From Dendrobium chrysotoxum (Eukaryota; Streptophyta; Magnoliopsida; Asparagales; Orchidaceae), in contig CM034315.1 of NCBI GenBank assembly GCA_019925795.1, forward strand, positions 10,342,200 through 10,406,199: a stretch of DNA of 64,000 nt, read 5' to 3'. The translations under genes and the position numbers were made by a program. Position 1 is the first letter of the stretch; the number at the start of each line of letters is the position of its first letter. Below are positions 11,360 through 23,523 of the stretch, one piece after another. The notes beneath the pieces were generated by a model that had not been told where the DNA came from, searched no databases, and worked only from the letters and a program-made list of their open reading frames with translations.

Positions 11360-13040
11360 ATTTTGAACAAAAAATGAACCACAGTGGACTTGTATGAACA
11401 CTAGAGAACTTGAATTGTATCACAAGGAACTGAACTCTTAGCTAATGAATGCACTATCAAATTGAAATACAAATGCTAAAAAATGGTTCAAGTCACTCAA
11501 GCAAACATTAACGAATAAGCAGGAGATTTGTATTGAATAAAATTTCAAGCATGATTTGCTTGCAGGCAATAATCAACAGTAAATAAGAAGGGGATACATT
11601 CTAGTTGTGAGTAAATGCGCCAGAATATCCCAACAGTTGTTGCAAATCATATGCAAATGATAATGATCAGTGTGTAACACTTGTATCAATCTTGTAAGCA
11701 AATATATCAAGCAATGAAAAAGCTCCAATGCACACAATGAATTATTCATGTGTGATGATAGGAGACATGCAGTGATATACTCGTGAGTGAAGCATGGAAA
11801 GTGCAACAATATACTTGCAATCAAAAAACACAAAACCTCAATGAGATTTTAAGGAGCCATCACATTGATTGGAGTGCAAACATTAATAGGTGAGTTCACT
11901 ATACAAGCCACGAGTCATCTTCAAAGGACGGCGAAAGACTTGTAACATGCCACATTACCCATTTATAACTAATAATCAACAATGATTGTAGAGAATGTGT
12001 TGATCTGCTTGCAAGCAACAATGAGAGGCAAGATAATGGCAGTGAATAAAAGCTAGTGCACAGTCAATGCTACTCGACCGTAGAACAAATGCACTGAACC
12101 TCCGTGAACCATATCAATCAATATGCAACAAACATGTAATTCAATTACATAATAATGACATCCTTCACAATCAATGCTAGAAGATGGCTTACTAAATACG
12201 CTGCAAGTGTGATGGGTCCTCTATGAATGCAAATATACACCCATGATGCTATCTACAGGCAATTGTAGGAAGCTCGTCATATGTGAATGCGGGTTGCTCA
12301 CGGGTAGTAGTTGGAGATCTAAGGTGCACACAACGATTCACACATAGACGATAGCAAACGATGAATAATGGATGTTATAGCATCCCTGCAGCCAACCATC
12401 ATTCAGCATCAAGCGATTACACCACCTTCTTGTAAGAAAAGGTGGATGATATAGCAAATACGGGTATCTACGGGCTGTTACAGGAAACCCGTTATACATT
12501 CAACATGTCATCTATAGGCAGAGGCGAAAGCCATGCAACGAATGCAAGTACCTGTGAGCAGTGGTAGAAGACCCATTGTACACTTAATACGCCATCTACA
12601 AAAAAGATACAAGGGAACTATAGTAGATGGTAGCATCCACACGCCATAGCAGGAGGCTCATTAGTGCACGACATCCTACTTGCATAAAGCAGCAAGCAAT
12701 TCACACTTGCGACGCCACGCCACCGGATCCGCAACAGGCATACGAGTGGACATAAGGCATGTGCAAATTCTCAAATGAAACCCTAGTCATTTCTCAACAA
12801 CAACCCATCTGCATAAAACAGCAAACAACTTATGATGCAGCGCCACACCACAAAATCTGTAATACTCATACAAGAAGACAGAAGGCGTATATAAACTCTC
12901 AAATGGAATGTTGCGCACACTCAAATGAGGGTTGCCCGCACAGCTGATCAGTGCTAGATGATTTCAAAAATGCCTCCACACAAGCATATCATACACTGTT
13001 GCATCAATTCAACATGCAACATATAAAATATCATGCGAAC
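11360..13040. repeat. Old, degenerate tandemly repetitive DNA
   Basis: The stretch is built of recurring words (forms of 'gcatctacgggc', 'gcaagcaac', 'atgaatgcaa') with many short variants. One duplication can be followed directly: 12668-12785 and 12808-12914 both run GCATAAA-CAGCAA, GCGCCAC, then CTCAAATG, about 140 bp apart. It lies upstream, in the same sense, of the ancient LTR fragment described at 14.0-14.8 kb and may be part of that LTR. Confidence 0.45.
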
Positions 13041-13148
13041 ACGATCAAGCACTGTGCAGCTGCAACATGTCAGCATACATACATACATACAAATATGAAA
13101 GTACACATGCAAATACATTAACCCGTATGCATGTAAGAATATATACCC

Positions 13149-13749
13149 GCATAGGCCCCGACAAGCGTATTATGAGTACATACCTGACGTCTGAGGATAC
13201 TGTGCAGGTCAAATCATAAGCCCAAGTTCGAGCCTGATCCTTCTGTACGAGTAGATAGGAGTTGACACGGCTTGAACTATCAAACAAGTATACGGTCGTG
13301 ACATCGACCAAAATATTTATTTTAATATGTTCATATTAGGCCTTCAAGATCTATAACCAGGAAAAATCACTAATATCTCTGTCAGCAATTAGACAGAGTC
13401 GACAAAGTTCAATAGATAATTATAAAAATGCCCTCTAAATGCTCACATGGGCCCCGACGAGCGTGATGCATGCACACACGTGACGTCTGAGGATGCTGCG
13501 CAGGTTAAGAAATAAGCTTAAGTTCAATCCCAATTCTTCTATGCGAGTAAATAGGAGTCGTCACGGCTCGAACCATCAAACAAATGTACAATCGCAGTGT
13601 TGACCGAGATATTTATTTTATACGATCATATTAGACCTTCAAAGTCTATAACAAGAAAAATTTACTAATAAAGACCAGAAGCCCACAACAAATCTGATCC
13701 TCTATCGGCAACTAGCAGAGTCAACAAGGTTCAGCTAAATAAAATTGCT
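13149..13749. repeat. Diverged tandem duplication, unit about 295 bp
   Basis: Two copies lie head to tail, starting at 13149 and 13444. Both contain GGCCCCGAC, TGACGTCTGAGGAT, GCAGGT, AGTAGATAGGAGT (AGTAAATAGGAGT in copy two), CACGGCT-GAAC, ATATTTATTTTA and TTAGACC/TTAGGCC in the same order with many substitutions and small indels. No transposon protein is encoded. The copies sit in the region expected for the inner part of the ancient LTR. Confidence 0.75.
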
Positions 13750-14039
13750 CATGAATACCTCGATGATGGTCGTGTTGAACGTAGATCTCAACCGAAGGGG
13801 TCCTCAAATACTTCAAATGCCACCCAAATGCCCACAAAATTCAAATTTTCAAAAAATATCATATTCAAAATATTTAAAATTGAAATCAACCGTCAAACAC
13901 TTAAAGCAAAACCTATCCACCCTTCGCAACAATTTGCCGAGGTGAAAAATTTTAAATATCACTTCAGCTCATAAAGGGCTAATGTCTGGTCGAGAATATC
14001 ACTAAAATTCATTTTTAAACAGTCTTTTGCCAGCAAGGA

Positions 14040-14760
14040 CGTGACACGTGTCCTCTAATTGACAGTTTTGCCGCCAAATGGCACCACAGGTAAACAATTA
14101 TAACCAGGGCCCTCTGAACTGGGTGATTTGCCGCAAAATGACACCACTAAATTATGGCCATGGCCAGAGCCCGTGTGCTCCCTAGTGACACTAAATTCTT
14201 GAGATATGAATCAATATGATATGATCGATAGGGCACAAAGCCCTCTGTTAGCTAAGGTGGATTCAAATTTATCCCCTTAGACAAATATCTACCTCAGGTC
14301 TATAAAGATACCCTTGGACAAAATAACCCATGGCTGTCGATAAGGATTCTTCTATCAGGTTGGGTCGACTACCTCCTCTGACTAAGTAGACTAGGGACCA
14401 TGATGATGTGGGACTACAAAACCATGGGATCTTGATCGGGTTTAGCATCCATTCCCCCACCATTCTTTTTTAGTGGAAGATGGTGAAATTTCTAATTTTA
14501 AATATTAAATTCTCAAAAAAATTAAACCTATGTTTCTACTATACACCAGATACTACGTATCCCTACGGATCTGATCGATGACTAGACTTAATCATAAGTT
14601 TTCTCTTGTTATGGAGAGGGGTAATTAACTATAGGAGCTTGCGCCTATAGAAAATCAGAACTCATATCATAAAGTCCTCGCAAAATGAGGGTGAAATCTT
14701 TGGGTAGTGTCTTATCTACAAATCTAATCTGCCTTCAGAATATTTACCCCGGAACTTAAT
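14040..14760 (+). mobile_element. Ancient LTR fragment related to the LTRs at 47.5 and 61.3 kb
   Basis: Read on the minus strand, 14437-14283 contains GATCAAGATCCCATGGTTTT, then TAG-CTACTTAGTC, GGATCCTT-like and CCATGGGTTA in the same order and spacing as 48332-48463 of the young LTR. 14651-14621 reads GCGCAAGCTCCTATAGTTAA, matching GCGCAAGCCCTCGTAGTTAA at 47942. The colinearity over several hundred bp shows homology, and the divergence shows great age. It lies in the opposite orientation to the young element, so its element sense is +. Ends and target duplication could not be found. Confidence 0.7.
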
Positions 14761-15304
14761 CTGTTAAAATCCAATCCTTAGACCCTTCTTACACCTTTGC
14801 TTGTCTAGTAGTATCAAATAGCGTTCCAACTATTTTTTTTTTCTTTTTCACCAAATATTTTTGGATCCATTAATTTTAGCTGAATTTTAGATCCAAAAAT
14901 ATATATAAACAGGTAGATACGAATGGATAGATGTTTTTCACCAGAAACTTGAATGAGGCAATATAATATATCATCTAATGTCAGTAGACATAAAATACAT
15001 AGAATGCAAGCAAGATAAAAATAATGGAATAGGTAGCTGACACTTGCTGCCAAGTTCTTTCTGCTTCATAAACTAGAGTACTAATGTCTGCTATAGTTTC
15101 GGTATCCAGTTAAAACTTACCACCTTAGATAGCCTTCTGACGCTTAGTGAGTTCTTTTCCTGATTTCTTATCCATCGAAGAAGCTGCTGTACTTGAAAAT
15201 ATCTCATGAATTTTGTGGTAGTAAGGTTAAATTTCTTTAAACAATGCATTAACAAATAAATATAAGTTATAATCGCTGCTAAAAGTAGCACTTCGTCCAA
15301 TCTA

Positions 15305-15464
15305 CACCACCGATTTTTAAATTACTGTAGAATATCGTTGTAGCGCATAACAATTATAGCGAGGGTGCAACGATTTTAGAACCACTACGAAGAAATTAGT
15401 GACGATTATAACCGCAGGAAAAATTAAAAAATTATGCTTTGATAGTCATTTTTTTTTGGTAGTG
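15305..15464. mobile_element. Possible short CACTA (En/Spm-type) remnant
   Basis: The right end reads TTTTTTTTGGTAGTG, that is CACTACCAAAAAAAA on the other strand, a common plant CACTA terminus. The left end CACCACCGATTTTT may be a mutated partner. The interior has the phrases 'agtgacgattataac' and 'ttgtagcgcataac' usual for such miniatures. No matching 3-bp target duplication is present, so this is tentative. Confidence 0.35.
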
Positions 15465-15834
15465 TATAAACTACCTCAATATCTTAGATTATCCATCAGC
15501 TTCACCTGCTATTTGTAGATCTGATATTTATTTTATAGCAAACCATGCACACCTGCTACACTACATCAGCACATGTCAATCCAGTTGACCTATATTTGAT
15601 ACAAATTATTTTTAATTGCAGCTAGTCGTCTGGTTTTTTATTTATGGGGTGATTAAGGATCTTTTTAGGATAATTGTAGTGTTTTTTAAAGGTGATTGTG
15701 AAGCTGAATTTGATAAACTTTTAAAGAGCGGTTATGGATATTATAAATATATATATTTTTAAAAAATTGAATAACTGCTTAGTAACTTTAGTTGTAAAAC
15801 AAATTTCATGCTATAAAATTTTTTGAAAAATCGG

Positions 15835-16225
15835 CCAGGTCTGAGTCAACCTGCTAATCCGAAGTTGATCTGGATCTGACCCGAGTCCCCCACTTAGGCA
15901 CAGTCCCGCTCCTGCACTCCCGCTCGCATGCTTCAGTGGCCGAGGTCTCGCATTCACGCACCCGCCATTCACTCACACGTGCACACCGCACACAACCCTA
16001 GCGGTCTAGCCCGAACGACCGAAGTGCTGAACACGAAGTCCAGTGTGGCTGCGCGGCCTGCTCCTCTGCCTGCTGCTTGCACTCGTGCAGGCGTAGTCCC
16101 GCACGGCGACAGGTCGAGTCTGGGTTGAAATTTCTGACTCATCTGTAAAAGCAGGTTGGGTTCGGGTTGTGTCAAACAGTAGCGGATCAATCACGGGTTC
16201 GACCCAAACCTGATTTTGAAAATGC
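15835..16225. repeat. GC-rich patch flanked by 'gggttcgggtt' words, probable transposon fragment
   Basis: A GC-rich core (15895-16130) stands out from AT-rich surroundings. It is bordered by 'gatctgacccgagtc' on the left and 'gggttcgggttgtgtc ... cgacccaaacc' on the right, the sub-terminal vocabulary of short plant TIR elements. The short frames across it on both strands resemble no known protein. Confidence 0.35.
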
Positions 16226-16235
16226 ATGAATTTTC

Positions 16236-17889
16236 TCCTACTTGTAAAAATACACCTCCCATTTACCCCCTAATTACATTCATTTATGATTCTCTCATGT
16301 TTAGATTGTTAGAAATCAAAGAAATTATTTAGAGTGGAGAGCATATCATAATTGTATATGTGAAGTATTAAGTATATAGTTATGTACTCATTATATATTC
16401 GATTTTTTTGAAGTACACAATCATGTATTGCTATATACTCTATATTCAACTACAGACTCCAATCTTCCTCATGTATAGCTATGTATATAGTTAGCATCTA
16501 ATAATTTATCTAGAAATTGACATTCAATACATTTCAAAAGTAAAAAGAAAAAGGAGTAATTATAGGACAAAAAAATTTGCGTTAAGTATATTGAAATGTA
16601 AATTACATTCAAATGGACTTCATTCCTGTTGGATTTGCATTGAGATTAGTGTTACATATGATATCAATAGGTAGAACTAATTTTAGTAAAAATCCAATGA
16701 GTATGAAACGTATTTTGATGTAATTTACGTCTGGATTCCAACGTAAATTTTTTTTTTCTATTGGATATCCTAACTAAATTTTGGATTAGAATGAGTATTA
16801 AAGTCATCAGGTTTATGTGATATGAGTCCATATAAAATTTAATTAATTCCCTATATATTTTACTTATTTCAAAATAAAAGTTAAATGTTTAGGAAACCAT
16901 TAAGATCTTACTTTTTCCACATTATTCTTTCTGCAATGCAACCAAGCTCCATACAATGTCCATTCCTACTTTACATCCTTATGACAAATAATATAACAAC
17001 ACAAACTATTTATTTATAATATAATATCAGCAGTGAACCATTAGTTCTACCTAATGACCTAAAATTTTATTAAATCATGGGAGCATCTAAACTGCAGCAG
17101 AGACAAAGGGAAGCAGTTCACTGTCTCTCTGAGCCCTCTCCATGCTTTGATAATCTATCATATATGTGAGAAGAGTTAGTGAGATTTGCAGTAGATTATA
17201 TTGTTTAAGCTAATGTGTTTATAAAGATAGATTATTATAATGCATTTGATACCTTATAATTAGTTGGCCTGCCTCTATAAGTCAGTGTCCATTATCATAA
17301 TTGATGAACTCATTATCATTATTATTCAGTTTAATAATAGTGAATGATGATCTGAGTTACTGAATCTGATAATGGACATCAATTTATTTTTAGTATTAGT
17401 TGAGAAGTAGGTCTCTGAACATTTGCTGAAATGTTTAGAAAATTAGAACTTTTTTGTTTGGGGAGAGAACATTAGGCTTAGATGCCTATTTGATTAATGG
17501 TTATTTGGTTTCTTGCTGTCTACTGAGTAATATTATATTATTAGTAGATGTCAACTTTTTGATCTTTTATATGCTTAAATGACATACTTTTGAATGAATT
17601 TTCAGTTTTATTGGCACACAGATGTCTTTTGAGGAGAGATTGATGAAATCAGACAATAATTGTATAGAGAAGTGGCAGATAAAGAATGATCATAATGAGT
17701 ATTAATTATGGTTATAGCAACTGTTCTTCAATAGATGACATTGTTATGTTAACTATTTTGGTTTATAGATATTAGAAGGAAAACCTCCCAAACAAAACCT
17801 TCAAAGTAATTAACTGTTAATCAACTTGTTTTATATAATAGAATGGGGACTTGGCAGCTGATCCTGGTTCTATTGCATTATAAATTTAA
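16236..17889. other. AT-rich gene-free DNA
   Basis: No open frame of note and no transposon end recognised on either strand. It is ordinary low-GC intergenic sequence. Confidence 0.5.
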
Positions 17890-18007
17890 GGGTTCGTTTG
17901 GGACGGCTTTCGTACTGCTTCTTAAAACAGCTTTTTAGTACAAAAATTAATTTTTGTACTAAAAAATTACTTTAAGAAGCAGTAAGAAAGCCGTCCCTAA
18001 TGAAGCC
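17890..18007. mobile_element. Fold-back MITE, Tourist-like, copy 1
   Basis: 118 bp that are almost entirely one inverted repeat: GTTTGGGACGGCTTTC on the left against GAAAGCCGTCCC on the right, meeting at AAAATTAATTTTTGT. It is flanked by TAA (left) and TTA (right), the trinucleotide used by PIF/Harbinger-type elements. Confidence 0.9.
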
Positions 18008-18653
18008 TTAAACAGATGTGATTATGCTTCAGGTTTGTAAGAGAAGTACTCCTTAGCCTTTGTGCTTTTTCATTTTTCTCACTCGTGGGATCTTACAACT
18101 ATGGGCTTCAAAAAGAGCCTCTTGTGAGTTTACAGCGAAATAAGATGCTGGATTGTGCTGCTCAAAAGAATGAAAAATGATCACAGAACTTCTCTTCAAT
18201 ATGAGAATTGATGAAAGGTAGATCGAGAGGAGTCTCTCAGAGGTTTTCTTATAGTGGCATGAGATGTCAAAGTTGGTTTAAAGAATGTAGGCTAATCATT
18301 TCTTAGAGGTTTAATTGTGTAAACCTTTATGATTAATTGCTTCTCAAATGTGATACTCCAAAATACTTTCGATTAAAGATGTACTTCTGTATATTGAGAC
18401 GAATGTAGACAACAATCATAATTATAGGATATATGCTCAACAATCTTGATCAAATGAGATATGCTTAAGTAGTAGTTGAGCATACAACACTCAAGATAGG
18501 GGCAAGTATTAAAATAGGTAGATGATGAAAGTATGGTGACACAAAATTGTGTGTTCTACAATTCACGAAGAGGTGGTTGCCAATGATAAAAAAAACCACT
18601 CGACATCAACCTCAAGGTGAATCTGAAAGTATGGACCCAAGAAAGAAGACTTA

Positions 18654-18781
18654 GACTTCGTTTGGGACAGCTTTCTTATTGTTTTCAAGCAACTTTTTAG
18701 TAGAAAAAGTTCTAGTTCAAAATATTTTTTTACTAAAAAACTGTTTTTGAAAGTAGTAAGAAAGTTTTCTCAAACGAAGCC
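18654..18781. mobile_element. Fold-back MITE, Tourist-like, copy 2
   Basis: 128 bp of the same family, starting GACTTCGTTTGGGACAGC and ending CTCAAACGAAGCC, flanked by TTA on both sides. Arms are more diverged than in copy 1. Confidence 0.88.
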
Positions 18782-20333
18782 TTAAGTAAAGAATGGACTT
18801 TTATTATCTTGACCAAGTAGAAGGAAATGCTTAAAATGAAAGAAGGGATCTAGGAAGTTGTAAATAGAGGAGATCCCAATCGAGGGAACGAAGTGTAGTA
18901 ACTATTTAGATCCTCACACTATGAGGGGAGGCCAATCAATTGAGAAGGCTTGCATACGGCAAGCGTGCCCAATGAATACTCTATGTTGCTCTTTAGTATG
19001 CATAGGGTGACATATTCAACGATGAACATTACAGATTGGTCAATGTTAAGTGATTTGACTAATTCATTTTCCTTACTTTTGAGAAGATGGACATTGGATG
19101 TGGGAGTCTAGTAGACAATAGATATTTTTTATTGGAATGGTTTGAATGATGGTTAATAAAAAATATTAGAAGTCACTAGCATTTGTTGGTGATAATGGTC
19201 ATGTTGATGTTTTTCGATATACAATGTCTAACGATAGTGACAATATGTGTGTTTGTTGATGACTGACGTCAGAAGGTGATAGACAAAGGTCTAGAATTTT
19301 CAAAGTTAATGAGTTTTCTGCAGGATATGCGAATAAATATGGTATATTCATAGATTTGTTTTAAGGGGGATTCAAGTGAATTTTATAAGAAATCAGGACT
19401 CCCTATTGGATTGTTTGAATTAACCTCTTTAATCATTTGATTTTTTTCAGATATCTTAGCAGCTTAATGAGCTCAAAATTAAGTAACTTTGAACTAACTC
19501 TATTCATCTCAATGACACTCATTTTGAATATAAGCATCCAAATCTTCCATAACATTTGAACATGCAAAAGCCTAAAAAAATTTCTAATTATGCATTTTAT
19601 TGCTTAATTAATTCAAGCCCATTTTAGCCATGAAGGAGACATTATTGGCTAGCTCTCTTTGATTTGCCTCATTAAATTGCACTATTTTAACTATAAATTT
19701 ATCGAAAATAAAATTTAGACATCCTCATAATTAATTGCAATTTTTTTATCGAAATACTCAAGTGCTTTAAAGTTTGTAAAATTCATCAAAATTTATGTTG
19801 ATGCTTGTTTAAATAAATTTTTTGATGACAAATAAATTATATTTTCAAATTATATAAAATATTACTCTCAAAATAAATGTAATAATTTGTAAGTTCATTC
19901 TAATATAAATTCTATTTAAATGTCATTATTTTGTTTTGTGTAATATTGCATAGGCATCTCTTTAATTTTATGATTTAATGATCATTAGGATACATTAAAA
20001 GCTTATACTTTTCTTATATGACTTTCTTTCACTTTTCCCAAGCAATGTGATTAGTCTCACATTGTCTAGCTTGTTCATTTATTATTGCTATTTTTAAATA
20101 TATTTAACTAATATATTGTGTCCAAAATATTATTTGATTGCTTGAAGTTGGAAAATATGTTTTGAAAATTAATGAAACTATCAATCTATCAAAGTCATCA
20201 TTTAATTTTATGTAGTTAGAGATAAACAACTACTTCAAATATCACAAAATGTCTCATCCCTTATTTTTTATAATATATTGTTAAATATAATTAACCAAAA
20301 TAACCGTAAGTTCCATAGTTTTCTTATGACTAA

Positions 20334-20441
20334 GATTTCGTTTGTGATAATTTTCTTAGTGCTTTTTAAAGCAGCTATCTAGTACAATAATTTCTTAAAA
20401 ATAGTGAAAAAATATTGGTTAAAAGTTGTCCCAAATGAAGC
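20334..20441. mobile_element. Fold-back MITE, Tourist-like, copy 3
   Basis: 108 bp, flanked by TAA on both sides. It begins GATTTCGTTTGTGATAA and ends TTGTCCCAAATGAAGC. The right arm is shortened and diverged. Confidence 0.75.
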
Positions 20442-20693
20442 TAAGCCTAAGTTTGCAAAATAAGAATTTTTTTTTTAATTATTTGGGGGAAGTTCAAGAT
20501 AAGAATAGTTATATTTGACTTTTGAGCTTCTCTTCCTTGATAACTAATTCAATTCCTTGAATAATTAGTAACAATTAAGCTAGATTCCAATGAAAGATTG
20601 CTCAATGCTTGATGCACAATACAAGCATCATGAATGATAAAGTCTTTATTAATGCACCATTTTAATTATTCCACTTCAAGCTTGCTTACTTAG

Positions 20694-20800
20694 GCTTCAT
20701 TTGGGATGGCTTTTTTACTGCTTTGTAAAGCTATTTTTTAGTACAAAAATTTCTTAAAAGCAGAAAAAATAATGGTCTAAAATTACCCCAAACGAAGCCT
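20694..20800. mobile_element. Fold-back MITE, Tourist-like, copy 4
   Basis: 107 bp, flanked by TTA on both sides. It begins GGCTTCATTTGGGATGGC and ends CCCCAAACGAAGCC. Copies 3 and 4 share the same shortened right half ('tttcttaaaagcag'), so they look like one subfamily. Confidence 0.85.
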
Positions 20801-20824
20801 TAATTAGATCACATTTATGGGATG

Positions 20825-21640
20825 ACCTAAATTAACGTAAGAAAAACTATGTATAAATTATGTTGAATATATTTATAAAATTTGGAATTTATTTTTGAAA
20901 TTAATGTTGTATATAAAAAATTTTATACTATACTAATTTCAAAGTATATATAATGATTATTAAACTCATTATGATATAATTTATATTAGGATGTCATGAC
21001 ATAACATTTCTACTAATATTAATTCATTTTGAGTAAATTCTAAGATGCGTCCACATCTTTTATTATTGGAGATTCCTTTTAAAGGAAAATAGAGGAGACT
21101 AATAATCTTGAATGCAAGGCCTCTGACTATGAGATGAAGATAACAGCAATAAAACAAATATATTAATTATATCAGAAGCCTCTTCTTAAAATTAAATCTA
21201 GAGAGTTACTCAGGATATTATGTTATTAATGTAAAATAAAATGAAATACAGTGTAAATAAAATAAAATGTATTTGAAACATTTGAATTTTTTTGGACGAG
21301 TATAAAGTAAATGCTGAGTTTTTTTTTGGCTTGTAGTAAAAAGAATATAGTGTAAAGTCCAATGATAGTAGTGGCCGATGGCTAGCATGCACCAACAATG
21401 TGGTCGGTGGCGAGAGACAGAAGGGTTTAGCTAGTGGCAACTAACAGAGGGTGATGGCGGTGGGCGCGACCAGTAGGTGGCAGGTGGCAAGCAACGAGTG
21501 GCAGTAGTGATGGCAAAAAATTTACAACGCAGTTGAAAATCAGTCAAATTTAATGATTTTTAAATACACCAAAATTGAACTAAATTTAAACCTATTGATA
21601 CTAAAAGTGATATGATCTGACTCTAAATGAGTTTCGGGTT
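20825..21640. other. AT-rich gene-free DNA
   Basis: No gene recognised. A G-rich stretch at 21370-21510 with repeated 'ggtggc' and 'tggcagt' words precedes the minisatellite-bearing copy and may be part of the same old element. Confidence 0.4.
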
Positions 21641-21649
21641 TAGATAGTT

Positions 21650-22420
21650 CAGACGCTTGAAGAATCTCATAATTTTATCATATGACCGTTTCGACAACCA
21701 TCGTCGAGCCATCACCGACGGATCATTGATACTTGGCCATTACTATCCGACCACCACCATCAGACTACAACCCTCCAACTATTGTCGCCATACTGAGAAC
21801 CTTCAACCATCAACCGTGACTACAATCCTTTGGCCACTATTGTACAACTACAATTCTTAATTTGATCACTTTTGCTCAACTATAGTCATTTGACCATAGG
21901 AGTCTAACCAAAGGCCTTCGACCAATACCTCCCAACAACGACCCTCCAAACACTGCTGCTTAACTACGGTTCTTTGATCAATGTCACTTGAATACAATTC
22001 TCTGACCACCATTGCTCGACTACAATCTCTTGACCATTGTCACCTGAATACAATCCTCTGACCACATTCGCCCATCTACAAGCCTCCTGCCACCATTGCC
22101 CAACTATAATTCTCCAACTATTACCACCGTCGCTCAATTATGATCCATTAACCATCATCACCTGACTTTAGTTCTCTTATGATCTCCCGACAATTATTGC
22201 TGAACTTCAGTCTCACAACAACTAGTAGAATCATTTCAACTAGAGTTTTTCACTTTTTTGAGTTTTCCATAACGAAATTCCAATGTCTATTACAATCCTT
22301 TTTTATAGGTGTGCATGCTAAATCTTCATACAATGTTAAAACGTTAAACTCTGCCTTTCCACTGTTGCGAATATTCTAACGTGCAATATTTATATTTTAC
22401 TAAATATATTGATTATATTA
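21650..22420 (+). repeat. Old LTR-like copy with CTACAATCC/CTGACCACC minisatellite
   Basis: From about 21690 to 22200 a degenerate repeat of 34-43 bp runs through forms of 'gactacaatcctctgaccaccattgccc'. It is followed by 'gagttttccataac ... ataggtgtgcatgctaaatcttcataca ... cgttaaactctgcctttcc'. The same two parts in the same order occur at 40.5-41.5 kb, so both are copies of one element, and this one is the older or more damaged. No coding sequence is involved. Confidence 0.65.
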
Positions 22421-22898
22421 TATTAAATTAAACCTGCTATTATTTTTCATATTAGTTACTTAGGTTTAGCATCAATTATAGCTTCTTTTTCAAGTTTCAT
22501 ATTAATCAAATATTTATTTTCTTCAAGTGCTATCCTCTCACATCCTTGCTAAACAAATGCAATCCTAAGCTTAGAAAGTCACCCTTTCATGTATATGAAT
22601 AATTTATATATTACACTACTTTTAATGATTTTTAAGCCCTTTTTAATAAAAAATTACATCACGATGTTTTTAGATAATTTTTTATTCTAATTATTTTTAA
22701 ATTATTAATAAATTATAAAATTGATAATTTAGAGTTTTGATTTAAAAAATATATTCATTTTCATTAATCAATAAATTCGATCCAATCAAAATTAATATAT
22801 TTTCCGAAGCTTGTCGGTGGAGTTTTCTCACAGGTGTCTCCGTCTCTTCGTACGTCCCCACGGGCTCATTTAGCTTAATATATTCCTATGGAGGAGTA

Positions 22899-22906
22899 CT
22901 TATAAA
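22899..22906 (+). promoter_or_regulatory. TATA box of the zinc-finger gene
   Basis: TTATAAAA lies about 75 bp upstream of the chosen ATG in a G/A-rich leader, a normal plant spacing with transcription starting near 22930. Confidence 0.6.
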
Positions 22907-22952
22907 ACGGAGGAGAAGACTATTTGGTGGAGGAGATACAAACAGAGCCAAA

Positions 22953-22967
22953 ATGAAAGCAGAGTGA
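22953..22967 (+). promoter_or_regulatory. Four-codon upstream ORF
   Basis: ATG AAA GCA GAG TGA ends 14 nt before the main ATG at 22982, in a different frame. If the leader starts near 22930 a scanning ribosome meets this first, so it could reduce or tune translation of the finger protein. Confidence 0.45.
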
Positions 22968-22981
22968 GAGGAACAGAGCAA

Positions 22982-23523
22982 ATGCTAAAGCAGGAGAAGC
23001 TTAAGAGTACTGCGCACCTTTTCCACCTCCTCCTCTCTCTTCTCCTCATGGCCCTCACCTCCTTCCTCTCCTCCGCCGACGCCGGCCACCACCACCGGAA
23101 ACAAAAAAAGAAACAGCAACGACCTCCGCCGCAGTCGTCATCCCTCACCCTCTCATGGGATCACCTTCGAAACCTTCTAAACTGCAAGAGCACCTCCGGC
23201 CCCACCAAAGTCCACGACCCTTCCTCGGCCGCCGCCGCCGGGAAACAACAGAGGCTTGGGTTGCGGTTCGGGTCGTCGGGCTGCGCGCTGGGGGATGTGG
23301 TTCACGGCAGCGTCCGCGTGGTCCACCGGTCTGACACCGATCAGTACAACTCTTCCGGTGGCGACAGTGGGCATCGCTCCAGCTCCTACGCCGCCGGCGA
23401 TACAGACCCACAAAACCGACGACGGCGGCAGCATGCCGCAGCGCCGGCGAGGGGCGGGGTTCAGCTGATGCGGCTCTCCGGGTGCTACGAGTGCCGTGCC
23501 GTTGACGCTGAGCCGGCTTGCAG
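22982..23523 (+). CDS. Zinc-finger gene, exon 1
   Basis: 180 codons plus two bases. The donor reads CAG/GTTTGT. The reading completes as AGG (Arg) with the first base of exon 2. It carries a poly-Ala tract and an Arg-rich RNRRRR-type stretch (DPQNRRRRQH), a possible nuclear signal. Confidence 0.9.

Noticed and set aside
23145..23434. Minus-strand frames opposite finger gene exon 1
   Set aside because: Shadows of GC-rich coding sequence; the + strand has the family motifs and splice sites.
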